Assembly (NCBI RefSeq): GCF_001905005.1 | Contig: NZ_LWKZ01000014.1 | Coordinates: 1 to 43,520, forward strand | Direction of reading: 5' to 3' | Length of the DNA: 43,520 nt | Origin: Streptomyces sp. CB02923 | GTDB taxonomy: Bacteria; Actinomycetota; Actinomycetes; Streptomycetales; Streptomycetaceae | Shown: positions 30,446-37,996 of the stretch, piece after piece | How positions within the stretch are numbered: the stretch's first letter is position 1 | Layout: each line of letters opens with the position of its first letter | Notes under the pieces: model-generated | The model's input: the letters and a program-made list of their open reading frames with translations, nothing else | Database searches by the model: none | What the model was told of the DNA's origin: nothing | Translations under genes and position numbers: made by a program

Positions 30446-31578
30446 GCGCCCCCGTACCCACCCCCACCCCGAACCCCGCCTCCGACACGGCGCCGGTGGC
30501 GTCCCGGCTGTCGTTCACCGACCGCTGGCTGGCGGTGTGGATCCTCGCCGCGATGGCCGCCGGCCTCGGCCTGGGCCGTCTCGTGCCCGGCTTGGGAGAC
30601 GTACTGGCGAAGGTCACCGTCACCGGGGTCTCGCTGCCGATCGCGCTGGGACTGCTGGTGATGATGTACCCGGTGCTGGCCAAGGTCCGCTACGACCGCC
30701 TGGGCACCGTCACCCGCGACCGCCGCCTGCTCATCCCCTCGCTGGTGCTGAACTGGCTGGTCGGGCCGGCCCTGATGTTCGCCCTCGCCTGGCTCTTCCT
30801 GCCGGACCTGCCCGCGTACCGCACCGGACTGATCATCGTCGGGCTGGCCCGCTGCATCGCCATGGTCATCATCTGGAACGACCTGGCCTGCGGCGACCGC
30901 GAGGCCGCCGCCGTCCTGGTCGCCCTCAACTCCGTCTTCCAGGTCCTGGCGTTCAGCCTGCTGGGCTGGTTCTACCTGTCCGTCCTGCCGGGCTGGCTCG
31001 GCCTGGAGCAGACCGTGCTGGACGTGTCGGTGTGGGAGATCGCCCGCTCGGTGCTGATCTTCCTCGGCGTTCCGCTCGCCGCCGGGTTCCTCACCCGCCG
31101 CCTGGGCGAAAAGGCCAAGGGCCGCACCTGGTACGAGACCGAGCTGGTCCCCCGGATCGGGCCCTTCGCCCTGTACGGGCTGCTGTTCACCATCGTGCTG
31201 CTCTTCGCCCTCCAGGGCGACGCCATCACCTCCCGGCCGCTGGACGTGGCCCGCATCGCCCTGCCGCTGCTGGTGTACTTCGCGCTCATGTGGGCCGGAT
31301 CCATGGCCCTGGGGCGCGCGGTCGGGCTGGACTACTCGCGCGCCACCACGCTCGCCTTCACCGCGGCGGGCAACAATTTCGAACTGGCCATCGCGGTCGC
31401 CATCGCCACCTTCGGCGCCACCAGCGGCCAGGCCCTCGCCGGCGTCGTCGGCCCCCTCATCGAAGTCCCCGTCCTGATCGCCCTGGTGTACGTCGCCCTC
31501 GCCACCCGCCGCCACTTCCCCGACCCCCCTCCAGTGACCGAACCAGCCGTCGCCCCGGAAGGGACCACCCGTGTCTGA
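30442..31578 (+). CDS. acr3: Arsenite efflux transporter, ACR3 family
   Basis: A 378-residue membrane protein with about ten helices that exports arsenite. The family marks are LPIALGLLVMMYPVLAKV in the early helices and GLARCIAMVIIWNDLACGD, whose Cys is the conserved functional thiol of ACR3. NSVFQVLAFSLLGWFY and FTAAGNNFELAIAVAIATFG in later helices also match. The start ATG overlaps the arsR stop, and the stop overlaps arsC by 8 bp, so the three genes form one operon. The N-terminal 20 residues are Pro-rich and cytoplasmic. No fusion to a reductase domain is present. Confidence 0.93.
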   Translation: MSAPVPTPTPNPASDTAPVASRLSFTDRWLAVWILAAMAAGLGLGRLVPGLGDVLAKVTVTGVSLPIALGLLVMMYPVLAKVRYDRLGTVTRDRRLLIPSLVLNWLVGPALMFALAWLFLPDLPAYRTGLIIVGLARCIAMVIIWNDLACGDREAAAVLVALNSVFQVLAFSLLGWFYLSVLPGWLGLEQTVLDVSVWEIARSVLIFLGVPLAAGFLTRRLGEKAKGRTWYETELVPRIGPFALYGLLFTIVLLFALQGDAITSRPLDVARIALPLLVYFALMWAGSMALGRAVGLDYSRATTLAFTAAGNNFELAIAVAIATFGATSGQALAGVVGPLIEVPVLIALVYVALATRRHFPDPPPVTEPAVAPEGTTRV

Positions 31579-32017
31579 GACCCCTGACCCCGCCCACAGG
31601 CCGTCGGTACTGTTCGTCTGCGTCCACAACGCCGGACGTTCCCAGATGGCCGCAGCCTTCCTCTCCCACCTCGGCGGCGACCACGTCGAGGTCAGCTCCG
31701 CGGGCTCCGCACCTGCCGACGCCGTCAACCCTGCCGTCGTGGAGGCGATGCACGAGGTCGGCATCGACCTCTCCACCGAGACGCCGAAGGCACTCACCAC
31801 CGAGGCGGTCCGCCTCTCCGACGCGGTCGTCACCATGGGCTGCGGCGACGCCTGCCCGTACTTCCCCGGCAAGCGGTACCTGGACTGGCAACTCGACGAT
31901 CCGGCCGGCCAAGACCTCGCAGCCATCCGCCCGATCCGCAACGCCATCGAACACCAAGTGCGCGCCCTACTGACCGACTTCAACATCAACCCCACCAGAC
32001 GAACGCACCACCGCTGA
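31571..32017 (+). CDS. arsC: Arsenate reductase, low-molecular-weight phosphatase type
   Basis: A 148-residue arsenate reductase with the LMW-PTP fold. The P-loop is FVCVHNAGRSQMAAAF with nucleophile Cys17 and Arg23. Further on, VTMGCGDACPYFPG and YLDWQLDDPAG correspond to the segment that holds the resolving Cys and the catalytic Asp in thioredoxin-type enzymes. Here the two Cys are only three residues apart, so the electron donor (mycothiol or thioredoxin) is open. It converts arsenate to arsenite for export by the transporter just upstream. The GTG start overlaps that gene, with GGAAGGGA about 7 bases before it. The last 15 residues are basic. Confidence 0.9.
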   Translation: MSETPDPAHRPSVLFVCVHNAGRSQMAAAFLSHLGGDHVEVSSAGSAPADAVNPAVVEAMHEVGIDLSTETPKALTTEAVRLSDAVVTMGCGDACPYFPGKRYLDWQLDDPAGQDLAAIRPIRNAIEHQVRALLTDFNINPTRRTHHR

Positions 32018-32127
32018 ACCTCACCACCACACCGCCGCAACAGCCGAGACAGACAGCACCCCACTCACGACCCGGGAGCCCCGACCCGAACCCGCACTAC
32101 ACGCCCCCTCACGCCCCCTCACGCAAA

Positions 32128-32154
32128 CGGCCCCGGACGAGGAGTCCGGGGCCG
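32128..32154. terminator. Stem-loop between arsC and the tRNA gene
   Basis: CGGCCCCGGA (32128-32137) and TCCGGGGCCG (32145-32154) make a perfect 10-bp stem with a 7-base loop. It lies 110 bp past arsC and 52 bp past the 3' end of the convergent tRNA, so it may stop transcription from both sides. A smaller stem (CCTGGGG/CCCCAGG, 32168-32186) lies next to it on the tRNA side. Confidence 0.7.
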
Positions 32155-32205
32155 AATAGATCGCCTCCCTGGGGAGAAACCCCAGGTCAGCGGCTTTATG
32201 CGCTG

Positions 32206-32278
32206 TGCCCCCGGCAGGATTCGAACCTGCGACACCCGCTTTAGGAGAGCGGTGCTCTATCCCCTGAGCTACGGAGGC
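32206..32278 (-). tRNA. tRNA-Arg (anticodon CCT)
   Basis: A 73-base cloverleaf reads on the minus strand. The acceptor GCCTCCG pairs with CGGGGGC (one G-T wobble). The D arm contains AGCTCAGGGGATAGAGC, the anticodon loop is CTCCTAA with anticodon CCT, and the T arm includes GGTTCGAATCC. The discriminator is A, and CCA is not encoded. It decodes AGG arginine codons, which are rare in this genome. Confidence 0.96.
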
Positions 32279-33168
32279 GCTTGGAGCTGACAGCTAAGTG
32301 TGCTGTCGGCCGACCAAGGACAGGGTAACGGATCGGCGTGGTTCGAGGGTCGCTTGCTGGGGGGAATGGGCGGGGGGATGAGTTTAGGGGCCTGACCTGC
32401 GGGTTTTGTGGTGGTTGCGGGAGGGGCAGGGTGGGGGTGATCGCGGTGGGGGTTTGGGTGGGTTTGTCGTTAGTGTGATTTTTTTGGTGGGGTGGGGGGT
32501 GTCTGGGGGCGGGGTGTGGCTGTCGGGGTGGTGGATCTTGGTGGGGTGGGGTGCCGGTAGGTGGACCTGGTGAAGGTGTGGTTGGGGGGGCTCAGTAGAC
32601 TGGTGATTTTGCCACTTCTCTTCCTGCCATCCTCGGGAGATGAAGGGATCAAGGTGGCCATGACCGGAGTCAGGGACGAGGCGGGAAGGCTCCGGCAGTT
32701 CGGTCTCGACCGGCGCCCGGGTATCCGGTACGGGCTGTCCGCGAGCGAGCGGCGTTCGGGCATCGGTTACGGGCTGTCCGCGATCACCTGCCCGGTCCTC
32801 CGTTCCCACCTGTCCGCGTCCCACCCGCGCCCGCCTGCCCGCGTCCGGCGTCCGGCGTTTGGGCCTTCGTCTGCTCGCGTCCGGCGTCCGGCGTCCGGGT
32901 CGTCCGCTGCCCGCGTTCCAGCGCCCGGCCCACGGCCCCGGCCCAGCCAACGGCCCCCGGCCCCCGCGCGCCGTGGAAACAGCCCGCTCCCGCCGGATAT
33001 GGCCGCTCCCGCCGGATATGGCCGCGCGTGCCGCCGCGAGGTTCGTGGTGGAGGTGATGCGTACGTCGCGTGGGGTCTTGGTCGCGTGGTCGTCTTCGCA
33101 AGGCATGCCGAACTGATCCGGTTGGTGCAGGGGTTACTGGCCTGACATCAGCCTGAGGGGGAGAAGAG
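32279..33168. other. 890-bp intergenic region before the biosynthetic operon
   Basis: I find no convincing gene. From about 32384 to 32600 the plus strand is strongly G/T-rich (runs such as GGGGTGGGG and TTTTTTT), unlike any coding stretch here. From 32690 to 32930 there are short repeats built on CGTCCGGCGTCCGG and CGGGCTGTCCGCGA. A perfect 19-bp tandem duplication lies at 32985-33003 and 33004-33022. The tRNA promoter should lie close to 32290-32330 and the operon promoter just before 33150, but neither is clear. Confidence 0.5.
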
Positions 33169-33819
33169 ATGCGCAAGCCGACAGAACCGCCGTTATTCGA
33201 TGTCCTGCTGGGGCCCGACCACGCGGGCAAGTCCTCCGTGGTGCACGCGCTTGCGGAGGCCGATCCGTCGCGGTGTCTGGTGTCCGCGGACGGTGCTCTG
33301 CTGGCGCCGGAGCATTCCTTGATCCGCCGGCTGCGGCGGGACCTGTTCACCGACGTGACCACCGCACTGGGCACGGCCTACTCCCTGGACTTCATGGCCA
33401 CGGTCATGCAGACCGCCGTGGTGCACCTGCGTGACCAGGTGCTGCGTGCTCCCCGGGGGCGTCCGGTGCTGGTGGATTCCTACTACTACAAGATCCTGGC
33501 GAAGTGCCGGCTCGCGGGCCTGGACGACTCCCCCCTCTACGCGTGGTGGCGTTCCTTTCCCCAGCCGCGCAGCGTGGTCTACCTCGACGTTTCTCCGCGT
33601 ACGGCCTGGCTGCGCAGCGGTGAGGGAGCTGAGGCCAACGACTGGGAGTACTACGGGGACCGGGCCGGGCCCGAGGCTTTCGAGAGCTATCAGAGCGACT
33701 TGCACCACGCATTGCTTCAGGAGATCGCGCACCTCCCGGTGAACGTGGTCCACGAACAGGACGGCGTCGCCCAGACCGTCGGCGCCGTACGAAAGGCGCT
33801 GCATGATGACGTCAACTGA
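33169..33819 (+). CDS. P-loop kinase, thymidylate-kinase-like
   Basis: A 216-residue nucleotide-binding protein. Walker A is GPDHAGKS (residues 15-22). VLVDSYYYKILAK (Asp103) corresponds to the DRY-type acceptor segment of dTMP kinases, and VVYLDVSPRTAW is the third strand of the kinase core. Similarity to housekeeping thymidylate kinase is partial, and the first gene of an operon of tailoring enzymes is an odd place for one. I therefore think it phosphorylates a pathway intermediate or the product itself, for activation or self-protection; this is inference. GGGGGAG lies about 7 bases before the ATG. The 3' end overlaps the next gene by 17 bp. Confidence 0.75.
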   Translation: MRKPTEPPLFDVLLGPDHAGKSSVVHALAEADPSRCLVSADGALLAPEHSLIRRLRRDLFTDVTTALGTAYSLDFMATVMQTAVVHLRDQVLRAPRGRPVLVDSYYYKILAKCRLAGLDDSPLYAWWRSFPQPRSVVYLDVSPRTAWLRSGEGAEANDWEYYGDRAGPEAFESYQSDLHHALLQEIAHLPVNVVHEQDGVAQTVGAVRKALHDDVN

Positions 33820-35644
33820 GACCACAGGCACCGTCGGGCAACTCGGCGGCGGGGAGCGGCTGCGGCGCTACCGTGAGCGGGTCTTCGCGGAACGGGCGCG
33901 GCTGATCGACTCCTTCGCGGATGTGGAGGCGGCTCAGCAGGAGGTGCTGCGCGGGCTGCTGGAGTTCAACGCCGATACGGCCTTCGGGCGCCGCCACGGC
34001 TTCGGCCGCATCCGTTCCCTGGACGACTTCCGTAAGGCCGTACCCATCCAGGACTACGCGGCGCACGAGCCGTGGATCGAGCGGATGGCCGCGGGCGAGG
34101 AAGGGGTGCTGACCGCCGACCGGCCTGCCGTGTACTTCACCAGCAGCGGCAGTACCGGTGCGCACAAGAAGATCCCGGTCACCCCGTCCTTCATGCGCAC
34201 CACCTTCTTCCCCTTCTACTACGCGGCCTGGGCGCCGCTCGCCGAGCACTTCCCCGACGTTCTCACCCGCCCGGACGCGGTCCTCAACCTCAAGCACGAC
34301 CCGCTGGCGGCCCCGCCGACCACGGCGTCCGGCGACCCGCACGTCGGCGCCAGCCAGGTCGACTTCGGGACCCGGTTCGGCGAACCGCTGTCGGCGGAGC
34401 CCGGCACGGCGGCGCCGTGGGGCGTTCTGCCGGTGCCGGTCGAAGCGGGCGAGCACGTGGAGAAGATGTATCTGCGGCTGCGGCTGGCCGTGGAGAGCGA
34501 TGTGCGGTGCGTCATCGGCATCAACCCGGCGATGGTCGCGGCCGTTCCGTACCAGCTGAACCTGTGGTGGCCGCGGATCGTCAAGGAGGTCCGCGACGGG
34601 ACGCTGGGCGGGCACCCGTACGGGCCGGGCGCGCCGGAGCGGGCGGCCCGGCTGGAGCAGCTGACCGACTACTTCGGCACCGTGCGACCGGCTCACATCT
34701 GGCCCAACATGCGTGCCATCTTCTGCTGGACGACCGGAGTGGCGTCGCTCTACCTGCCGCGGCTGCGCGAGGACTTCGGGCCGGGAGTGAGTCTCCTGCC
34801 GGCGCCGGTCGCCGCTTCGGAGGGGCCCGTCGGCGTGGCGCTGGACCGGCACGCTTCGGGCGGACACCTGGTGGCGACCGCCGCCGTGTACGAATTCGCG
34901 GACGCCGAGGCCGATCTGACCCCGGACACCCCGACGGTGGGGCCGGGCGAGCTGGAGGAGGGCCGTGACTACCACGTCGTCTTCAGTCACATCGGTGGGA
35001 TGTACCGCTATGCGGTGGGGGACGTCGTCCGTGTCGTCGACCACGACCGGGGTGTGCCCCGCCTGGAGTACGGGGGCCGCAACACCCGTTCCGACGCGGC
35101 GGGGGAGCGGCTGCGCGACGCGCAGGTGATCCGGGCGCTGTCGGCCGCGGGCGGCACCACGGGCCTGGAGCTGCGCAACGCCGCCTGCCGTGTGGCGTCC
35201 GAGGGCGGTGCCGTACCCCGGTACACCTTCGCCGTGGCCGGCGGTGCGCGGTGGAGCCAGGAGGAGAAGGAACGTTTCGCCACGGCGCTGGACGCCGCGC
35301 TCGGCCGGGAGTCCTCCGGCTACCGCTCCGCCAGGGCCGCAGGGCGCCTCGACGCGCTGACGGTACGGACGCTCGACGCCGACGCGTTCGCGCGGGACTG
35401 GCTGGAGAGCGTCGCGAAGGGCGTGCGCCCCACCCAGGTGAAGGACCGCATGTTCCGCCAGGACCCCGCCATGTGGGACCGGCTCACCGGACCGGCCACC
35501 CCCGAGCCCGGAGAAGAAGACACGGCGGCCACCCCCGAGCCCGGAGCGGGAGACAGGCCCGAGCCCGGAGCGGGAGACACGGCGGCATCCGCCGCGCACG
35601 GGCACGCGCACGGGTACGCGCACACGCACGGAGACAACGCATGA
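33803..35644 (+). CDS. GH3-family acyl-acid amido synthetase
   Basis: A 613-residue member of the GH3 (plant auxin-responsive) adenylating family, which activates a carboxylic acid with ATP and transfers it to an amine, usually an amino acid. The ATP motif YFTSSGSTGAHKKIPV (from ~111), the middle PAHIWPNMRAIFCWTTG, and the motif SHIGGMYRYAVGDVV match plant GH3 enzymes and their bacterial relatives. QVKDRMFR near residue 545 matches the C-terminal lid. The last 60 residues are Pro-Glu-Pro-Gly-rich repeats and then a His-rich tail (HGHAHGYAHTHGD), absent from the family and possibly metal-binding. It starts inside the kinase gene; ATG codons at 33803 and 33806 are both possible. Acyl and amino substrates are unknown. 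Confidence 0.85.
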   Translation: MMTSTETTGTVGQLGGGERLRRYRERVFAERARLIDSFADVEAAQQEVLRGLLEFNADTAFGRRHGFGRIRSLDDFRKAVPIQDYAAHEPWIERMAAGEEGVLTADRPAVYFTSSGSTGAHKKIPVTPSFMRTTFFPFYYAAWAPLAEHFPDVLTRPDAVLNLKHDPLAAPPTTASGDPHVGASQVDFGTRFGEPLSAEPGTAAPWGVLPVPVEAGEHVEKMYLRLRLAVESDVRCVIGINPAMVAAVPYQLNLWWPRIVKEVRDGTLGGHPYGPGAPERAARLEQLTDYFGTVRPAHIWPNMRAIFCWTTGVASLYLPRLREDFGPGVSLLPAPVAASEGPVGVALDRHASGGHLVATAAVYEFADAEADLTPDTPTVGPGELEEGRDYHVVFSHIGGMYRYAVGDVVRVVDHDRGVPRLEYGGRNTRSDAAGERLRDAQVIRALSAAGGTTGLELRNAACRVASEGGAVPRYTFAVAGGARWSQEEKERFATALDAALGRESSGYRSARAAGRLDALTVRTLDADAFARDWLESVAKGVRPTQVKDRMFRQDPAMWDRLTGPATPEPGEEDTAATPEPGAGDRPEPGAGDTAASAAHGHAHGYAHTHGDNA

Positions 35645-35684
35645 CCAGGCCGGCGACCGCCGCGTACGGAGAAGGAGACAAGGA

Positions 35685-36542
35685 ATGACCGAGTCGCTCG
35701 ATGCCGTGGAGCGTACGGCCCTGCTCACCGCCGCACTGCGGGCGGCGGAGAGCCGCCGCCCGGACCGGCTGTACCACGACCCCTTCGCGGAGGCCCTGGC
35801 CGGCGGCATCGGGCCCGAGCTGCTCGCCGAGGTGCGGGCCGCCACCTTCCCGAAGGACGCCGAACGCACCCTTCCCAGCACCCCCGACTACAACGCCATC
35901 CGCACGCGCTTCTTCGACGACTACCTCCAGGAAGCGGCCCGGGACCCGGAGACCACCCAGATCGTGCTGGCGCCCGCGGGCATGGACTCCCGGGCGTACC
36001 GCCTCGGCTGGCCCGACCGGATCCGCTACTTCGAGGTCGACCGCCCCGCCGTCGTCGATTTCAAGAAGAGCCGCCTCGGTGACGCCCGGCCGCGTGTCGA
36101 CCACCGCACCGTCGCCGTCGACCTGACCTCCCCGGACTGGGAGAGCGACCTGGAGGCGGCCGGGTACGACCCGGCCCGCCCCTCCACCTGGCTGCTGGAA
36201 GGGCTGCTCTACTACATCGCCGAGGAGGACACCCACCGCATCCTGGAGCGCGTCGGCGCCATCACCGCGCCGGGCAGCCGGATCGCCGCCGACATCGTCA
36301 ACAGCGCTGCCTTGACCCTGCCCCATATGCGCGGTCTGCTCGACGTGTTCGAGGGCTGGGGCTGTCCGTGGCTCTTCGGTACGGAGGAGCCCGAGGCGCT
36401 GTTCGACACGTACGGCTTCACCGCGGAGGCGGTGCAGCCCGGGGAGCCGGGCGCCGACTACGGGCGGTGGCCCGACCCGGTGCCGCCGCGTACCGAGCGC
36501 GACGTGCGCCGGGTGTTCTTCGTCCACGGACGGCGGCGATGA
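35685..36542 (+). CDS. Class I methyltransferase of the leucine carboxyl methyltransferase (LCMT) type
   Basis: A 285-residue SAM-dependent methyltransferase. The opening ERTALLTAALRAAESRRPD with DPFAEALAGG, the SAM loop LAPAGMDSRAYRLGWP, YFEVDRPAVVDFKK and LLEGLLYYIAEED are the blocks of the LCMT/TIGR00027-type family common in actinobacteria. In the loop the usual GAGLDTRAYRL is replaced by PAGMDSRAYRL, a mild change. Many of these enzymes O-methylate phenols or carboxylates of natural products, which suits this operon. AAGGAG lies 10 bases before the ATG. This gene follows a 40-bp gap, while its stop overlaps the FAD enzyme start. Confidence 0.85.
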   Translation: MTESLDAVERTALLTAALRAAESRRPDRLYHDPFAEALAGGIGPELLAEVRAATFPKDAERTLPSTPDYNAIRTRFFDDYLQEAARDPETTQIVLAPAGMDSRAYRLGWPDRIRYFEVDRPAVVDFKKSRLGDARPRVDHRTVAVDLTSPDWESDLEAAGYDPARPSTWLLEGLLYYIAEEDTHRILERVGAITAPGSRIAADIVNSAALTLPHMRGLLDVFEGWGCPWLFGTEEPEALFDTYGFTAEAVQPGEPGADYGRWPDPVPPRTERDVRRVFFVHGRRR

Positions 36543-37996
36543 GCCCTCAGGCCGTCGTTGTCGGCGGCAGCATCGCCGGTCTGGGCGCCGCTCTCGCGCT
36601 GAGCGGCGCCGGTTACCGGGTGCACGTGCTGGAGCGCGGGGCACCTCCCCCCGACGGCCCGCTGGCCAAGGCGGCCCACCTGTGGCCCAGACCGACCGCC
36701 CCGCAGGTGGTGCAGGCGCACACCCTGACCTCGCTCGGCGTACGGACCCTGCGGGAACGGGCCCCCAAGGTCCTCGATGCCCTGATCGCCGCCGGTGCCC
36801 GCATCTTCCACCTGGTCAACGCCCTGCCGCCCGGTGTCGAGGACCGCGCCGGAGCGGTCGGCGACGACGAGCTGGTCGCTCTGGCCTGCCGCCGTACGGT
36901 CCTGGAACTCGTCCTCCACCGGTTCGTACGGGAACTGCCGGAGGTACGGATCTCCTACGGGACCAAGGTCGCCGGGCTGATGACGGACGCCGGGAGCGAC
37001 CGGGTCCGCGGTGTGGTGACCGAGGACGGTTCCCGTCTGACGGCCGATGCCGTGGTCGACGCCACGGGCCGCCGGTCGGAGTCCCGGGCCTGGCTGGCCG
37101 CCGCCGGGGTCCCGCTGGCGGACGACGTGCACGCCCCTTCGGGTGTCAGCGCCTACACCCGCTTCTACCGGCTCACGTCCCGGGAGCTGCCGACCCCGTT
37201 GAACCGGGGCCACGCGGTGGGCAACATCTGGGGCCACTACGCCGGTGTGCTGCACCCCGAGGACAACGACATCTTCTCCGTCTGCGTGGGAGCGCTGCCG
37301 GGGGACCGCGAGCTGAGTGCGCTGCGCGAGCCGGAGACGTTCGACGCCGTGTCCCGCGCGACCCCCGGCCTTGCTCCCTGGCTCGCCGACGGGGTCAGCG
37401 AGCCGGTCTCGCCCGTACACGCGATCACCTGTCCCCCCAACACCCTGCGGGGTTCGGCGAGCACCCGGCAGCGGCCGGTCGCCGGGCTGTTCGCGGTGGG
37501 CGACGCGGCCTGCGTCACCAACCCGCTGTTCGGACGCGGTATCTCGCTCGCGCTCACCCACGCCTTCCAGCTCGCGGACCTGCTCACGGAGATCCCGGAA
37601 CCCGGAGTGGCCCAGAGCCGCGCCGCGGCCCGTGCCGCCGAGCGGCTGTACCAGCCGTGGTTCCGGCATGCCGCGGAGAGCGACCGGGCCCGCATCGCCC
37701 AGTGGCGGGCCGCCGTGAACGGCACCCCGCTGCCCGCCCGGCCCGCCGCCACCGGGCAGCCGAGCATGGCGGACGTGGTGGTCGCGGCCCGTACGGACGG
37801 TGTGGTGTGGCGGGCGTTGGAGCGCGTCCTCATGGGGCTGAGCACCCCGGCCGAGGCCCTCGGTGACGAGAAGATCGTGCTGCGGGTCCAGCAGGCCGAC
37901 GCTTCGTACCGCGATACGGAGGAACCCCCGCCCAGCCGGGCCGAGTTGCTGCGCGTCGTACGGGCCGTCGCCGCCGGCCGGGGGGCGCGGAGATGA
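36539..37996 (+). CDS. FAD-dependent monooxygenase/oxidoreductase
   Basis: A 485-residue flavoprotein. The N-terminal Rossmann motif is VVVGGSIAGLGAALALSGAG with the ER pair of group A hydroxylases shortly after (HVLERG). The middle DAVVDATGRRSESRAWLA and the second FAD motif LFAVGDAACVTNPLFGRG are standard. Such enzymes use NAD(P)H and oxygen to hydroxylate or otherwise oxidise small substrates. The C-terminal ~70 residues (after about 415) form an extra helical segment. The ATG overlaps the methyltransferase stop, and its own stop overlaps the next gene (ATGA), so it is translationally coupled on both sides. It is probably the oxidative tailoring step of the operon. Confidence 0.85.
   Translation: MSPQAVVVGGSIAGLGAALALSGAGYRVHVLERGAPPPDGPLAKAAHLWPRPTAPQVVQAHTLTSLGVRTLRERAPKVLDALIAAGARIFHLVNALPPGVEDRAGAVGDDELVALACRRTVLELVLHRFVRELPEVRISYGTKVAGLMTDAGSDRVRGVVTEDGSRLTADAVVDATGRRSESRAWLAAAGVPLADDVHAPSGVSAYTRFYRLTSRELPTPLNRGHAVGNIWGHYAGVLHPEDNDIFSVCVGALPGDRELSALREPETFDAVSRATPGLAPWLADGVSEPVSPVHAITCPPNTLRGSASTRQRPVAGLFAVGDAACVTNPLFGRGISLALTHAFQLADLLTEIPEPGVAQSRAAARAAERLYQPWFRHAAESDRARIAQWRAAVNGTPLPARPAATGQPSMADVVVAARTDGVVWRALERVLMGLSTPAEALGDEKIVLRVQQADASYRDTEEPPPSRAELLRVVRAVAAGRGARR

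Noticed and set aside
32206..32278. Attachment site of an integrated element at the tRNA-Arg 3' end
   Set aside because: No second copy of the tRNA 3' end was seen in the window, there is no integrase gene, and the biosynthetic operon lies on the 5' side of the tRNA.
32384..33106. Minus-strand frame of 240 codons opening MPCEDDHATKTPRDVRITS
   Set aside because: The first 30 codons look coding-like, but the rest is repeat-derived and runs into the G/T-biased stretch; there is no ribosome-binding site and no recognisable domain. At most a gene remnant.
32561..33145. Plus-strand frame of 194 codons before the biosynthetic operon
   Set aside because: Composition is dominated by the CGTCCGGCG repeats and by Pro/Arg/Ser codons; there is no start signal or conserved motif.
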